A stretch of DNA of 64,000 nt from Sinomonas cyclohexanicum (GTDB taxonomy: Bacteria > Actinomycetota > Actinomycetes > Actinomycetales > Micrococcaceae). This document shows positions 62,207 through 64,000 of this stretch, piece by piece. The notes under the pieces are model-generated. The model saw nothing but the letters and a program-made list of their open reading frames with translations. It ran no database searches and had not been told where the DNA came from. The first letter of the stretch is position 1. Every line of letters starts with the position of its first letter. The translations under genes were made by a program, and so were the position numbers. The DNA lies in contig NZ_AP024525.1 in the NCBI RefSeq assembly GCF_020886775.1, positions 496,001 through 560,000 on the forward strand. The letters are read 5' to 3'.

Positions 62207-62250
62207 GGACATGACTCCCCATCGTTCGGGGTCACAGTTCGGGGTCACAC
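62191..62250. repeat. GGGGTC iteron array E (degenerate)
   Basis: Reverse-type CCCCTCATCG (62194) and CTCCCCATCG (62215) are followed by forward-type GTTCGGGGTCACA (62224) and GTTCGGGGTCACA (62237). The inner pair can form a hairpin. The array follows the gene remnant and precedes the inhibitor gene's stop. Confidence 0.6.
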
Positions 62251-62270
62251 GCTGAGCGGCGGCGGCGGGG

Positions 62271-62798
62271 TCAGACCGCGCCGCCGGGGGCTCCGAGGAG
62301 CGGCTCCGCCGCGGACCATTCGGCGATCCCGCATCCGTCCGTGCGGGTGAAGCGCCGGTTGATGGACGCGCCGCCCACCGTCCCGGTGACGGTGGCCACC
62401 TCGGGGCCGCCGTACTGCTGGGTGCACAGTCGGTTCCGCGGCGGCGGCGCGAGCAGCTCGGGGCGCGCCGCGACGAGCGCGCACGCTGGACCCGCCGCCG
62501 GGTGCGTGCTGCCGGGAAGCGCGTCCGGGCCCGAGCAGCGCAGCTTCCACCGCTGTTCCGCATCGCCTGGCGCCCGCACGACGACGACCTCCAGCTCCGC
62601 GGTCACCGCGCCGGGGCCGCCGCTCGGCGACCCGGAGGGGGAGGGGGGTGCCCCGCCGGTGGAGGGGGGCGCTGTCGTCCGGGATTCTGACGGATTCGGC
62701 GCCGATCCTCCCGGTCCCGCGGCGCACGCGGTGAGGACCGCGGTGTATGCAGCGAAGCCGAGCAGGGCCGGAAGCCAGAGGCCAGCCGTACGCCGCAT
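62271..62798 (-). CDS. Lipoprotein with subtilisin-inhibitor (SSI) domain
   Basis: This 175-residue lipoprotein has the lipobox LTAC at Cys 26, a Pro/Ser-rich linker and an SSI-like domain. Pattern: LRCSGPDALPGSTHPAAGPAC, CTQQYGGPEVATVTGTVGGASINRRFTRTDGCGIAEW, with four cysteines in the SSI spacing. SSI proteins block subtilases. Here the inhibitor would be tethered to the membrane and could protect the cell from its own subtilase, encoded 2.5 kb away. AAGGAGCCTCAC precedes the ATG. The reactive-site region is altered compared with Streptomyces inhibitors, so inhibitory activity is uncertain. Confidence 0.8.
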   Translation of the reverse strand: MRRTAGLWLPALLGFAAYTAVLTACAAGPGGSAPNPSESRTTAPPSTGGAPPSPSGSPSGGPGAVTAELEVVVVRAPGDAEQRWKLRCSGPDALPGSTHPAAGPACALVAARPELLAPPPRNRLCTQQYGGPEVATVTGTVGGASINRRFTRTDGCGIAEWSAAEPLLGAPGGAV

Positions 62799-62850
62799 GT
62801 GAGGCTCCTTTGTCGGCACGTCGTGGTTCCCACTGTCCCACAGGCCGGGC

Positions 62851-63330
62851 TTAACCGTGCGCGAGGGATCCCTCAACGGCGTCGGCCTCGCGGCTGGCCT
62901 GGGCCGCGGCGATGAGCCGCATCATGGACCCGTGAAGCTCGGCGGCCTCGTCGCGGGTGATGTTGAGCCGGGCCATCATCGTGGTCGGCACGGAGAGTGC
63001 CTGCTCGCGCAGCGCGGCTCCGCGCGGGGTCAGCGCGACGTCGAGCGCGCGCTCGTTGCCCTTCCTCCGGGTGCGGGTCAGCAGCCCCGCGTCCCCGAGC
63101 CTCTTGAGCAGGGGGGTCACCGTGGCGGGCTCGAGGAGCAGCGCCTCGCTGATCTCCTTCACGGTCCGCGGAGACTGCTCCCAGAGCGCCAGCATCACCA
63201 GATACTGGGGGTGGGTGATGCCGAGCTTGTCCAGGACGGGGCGGTAGGAGGCGATGACGCTGCGGCTCGCGAGGGCCAGGGCGTAGCAGAGCTGCCGCTC
63301 GAGGAGGAGGTCGTCGTCGGTGGTAGCCAT
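62851..63330 (-). CDS. MarR-family regulator, OhrR-like
   Basis: This 159-residue protein is close to OhrR: LLLERQLCYALALASRSVIASYRPVLDKLGITHPQYLVMLALWE with a cysteine at position 15, the place of the peroxide-sensing cysteine in Bacillus OhrR. The winged helix follows (TVKEISEALLLEPATVTPLLKRLGDAGLLTR). The start at MATTDDD has AAGGATG upstream. The upstream palindrome GTTAGTGCACTAAC is a probable operator. No ohr peroxidase gene is in the window; the divergent neighbour is a small unknown protein. Confidence 0.85.
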   Translation of the reverse strand: MATTDDDLLLERQLCYALALASRSVIASYRPVLDKLGITHPQYLVMLALWEQSPRTVKEISEALLLEPATVTPLLKRLGDAGLLTRTRRKGNERALDVALTPRGAALREQALSVPTTMMARLNITRDEAAELHGSMMRLIAAAQASREADAVEGSLAHG

Positions 63331-63346
63331 CACGCATCCTTCATTA

Positions 63347-63360
63347 GTTAGTGCACTAAC
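63347..63360. promoter_or_regulatory. OhrR-type operator palindrome
   Basis: GTTAGTGCACTAAC is a perfect 14-bp palindrome 17 bases upstream of the OhrR-like start, and just upstream of TACTAT (63369-63374), a -10 candidate for the divergent small gene. Confidence 0.65.
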
Positions 63361-63408
63361 AATCAGGGTACTATCTATCACAGGGACTTGCAGGAAAGGG
63401 AGGACGCC

Positions 63409-63633
63409 ATGTCCGGGGAGAACTTCGCACAGAAGCTCATGCGCGCCACAGGGAAGCTTCTGTACTTCTACGGGCCGGCCAACCGCAGCTCGGCCACCCA
63501 CGAGATGACCGAGGACAACAAGCGCCTCCTCGTCCAGCGCCAGGCCGAGGCCCAGCAGTTCGAGACCATCACGCGGCCGGACGGCAGCACCTACGTGGTG
63601 CCGAAGAACCCCGACGACCAGTCGCTGCGCTGA
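63409..63633 (+). CDS. Small hypothetical protein, 74 residues
   Basis: The sequence is MSGENFAQKLMRATGKLLYF, then a polar helical part (MTEDNKRLLVQRQAEAQQFE) and a beta-like end TITRPDGSTYVVPKN. GGAAAGGGAGGACGCC gives a strong ribosome binding site. No family recognised. It is divergent from the OhrR-like gene across one palindrome, so it is probably under that repressor and may respond to organic peroxides. Confidence 0.7.
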   Translation: MSGENFAQKLMRATGKLLYFYGPANRSSATHEMTEDNKRLLVQRQAEAQQFETITRPDGSTYVVPKNPDDQSLR

Positions 63634-63704
63634 CCCGCGCCACCCCTGAGATCCAGGTCACGCCGGGCGTACAATGGCCGGTACTGGAAAGGGGGTGAGA
63701 AGAG

Positions 63705-63935
63705 ATGCCCCATACGCACAAGGTTCTCGACACCTTCATGCATGTCACCGAGCGTGCCGCGGCCGTGTGGGGACCGGCGACGCACAGCGACCTCGATGCG
63801 CCGGTGGTCCACAAGCACGACGACTTCGAAGACGCTTCGGAGACCGAGCTCCGCACCTTCGACGTCGAGACTGACACCGAAGGACACCACTACGCCGTCC
63901 GCAAGGACGAGAAGCCCCCGATGACCCACAGCTAG
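63705..63935 (+). CDS. Small hypothetical protein, 76 residues, His/Asp/Glu-rich
   Basis: The protein begins MPHTHKVLDTFMHVTERAAAV and has an acidic centre (HKHDDFEDASETELRTFDVETDTEGHHYAV). Eight histidines could bind metal, but no known motif is formed. GAAAGGGGGTGAGAAGAG precedes the ATG. It lies 71 bases after the other small gene and ahead of a long terminator hairpin. Function unknown. Confidence 0.65.
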   Translation: MPHTHKVLDTFMHVTERAAAVWGPATHSDLDAPVVHKHDDFEDASETELRTFDVETDTEGHHYAVRKDEKPPMTHS

Positions 63936-63943
63936 CTGCAGGA

Positions 63944-63995
63944 GTACGACGGCGGCCGGTCGCCCCACACTCGGGGTGACCGGCCGCCGTCGTAC
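63944..63995 (+). terminator. Long hairpin terminator at the right edge
   Basis: GTACGACGGCGGCCGGTC (63944-63961) pairs perfectly with GACCGGCCGCCGTCGTAC (63978-63995), with an inner CCCC/GGGG extension. The stem is nearly the same as the outer stem of the hairpin at 26626-26679, so both belong to one repeated terminator type. Confidence 0.8.
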
Positions 63996-64000
63996 GCTCA

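Overview
The window is about 70% G+C. Its genes show strong G/C third-position bias, frequent GTG starts, ATGA/GTGA stop-start overlaps and many start codons with a -10-like hexamer placed for leaderless transcription. Together with an actinobacterial purS-purQ-purL order, a CtpE-type P-type ATPase and SAM-I plus SAM-IV riboswitches, this points to a free-living soil actinobacterium, most likely of the Micrococcaceae (Arthrobacter/Sinomonas type). The genus is an inference. I see no tRNA, rRNA, CRISPR array, transposase, prophage or origin; this is ordinary chromosomal sequence rich in catabolic and secreted functions.

Layout. 1-1053: end of an oxidoreductase gene, then an aldose-epimerase-like gene. 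1082-4638: a dicarboxylate transporter and a PrpF-like isomerase, divergent from a LysR regulator broken by a one-base frameshift. 4669-13292: a xylose/xylitol locus with a ROK repressor, xylA, xylB, an alditol oxidase and an ABC importer whose ATPase and permease are fused in one polypeptide. 13537-19282: a MarR-controlled operon (SDR, amidohydrolase, acyl-CoA dehydrogenase, MaoC hydratase, CoA ligase) that looks like a side-chain-shortening pathway for phenylpropanoid acids. 19398-24809: membrane protein, purA, an ECF sigma/anti-sigma pair and small conserved genes. 24990-26393: a semialdehyde dehydrogenase.

26702-37732 is a sulfur region. A SAM-I riboswitch precedes sfnG-metY-CoA-binding gene, a SAM-I riboswitch precedes acetyl-CoA synthetase and overlaps its ribosome binding site, and a SAM-IV-like riboswitch precedes a flavin reductase. 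Between them lie a DszC/SfnB-like monooxygenase, an FMN reductase, a hydrolase and an ArsR-type regulator. The combined picture is FMNH2-dependent release of sulfur from organosulfur compounds, its assimilation through O-acetylhomoserine, and feedback from SAM.

37811-47421 holds conserved hypothetical genes, a PAP2-LssY phosphatase, an AraC regulator with a truncated relative, a large secreted GH13 amylase with three C-terminal X25-like modules, and a zinc alcohol dehydrogenase. 47402-53216 is purSQL followed by a P-type ATPase. 53379-62798 holds a sialidase, a sialidase-tail-like fragment, a subtilase, a lipoprotein subtilisin inhibitor and a patatin-like gene remnant. The right edge has an OhrR-like MarR regulator and two small unknown proteins.

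The most unusual non-coding feature is a family of short intergenic iterons (20-22 bp, core GGGGTC) found at eight places, always in or beside gene ends and in mirrored orientations. Some of the arrays fold into very large hairpins. They are not CRISPR (no spacers) and not an IS. I do not know a published description of them.
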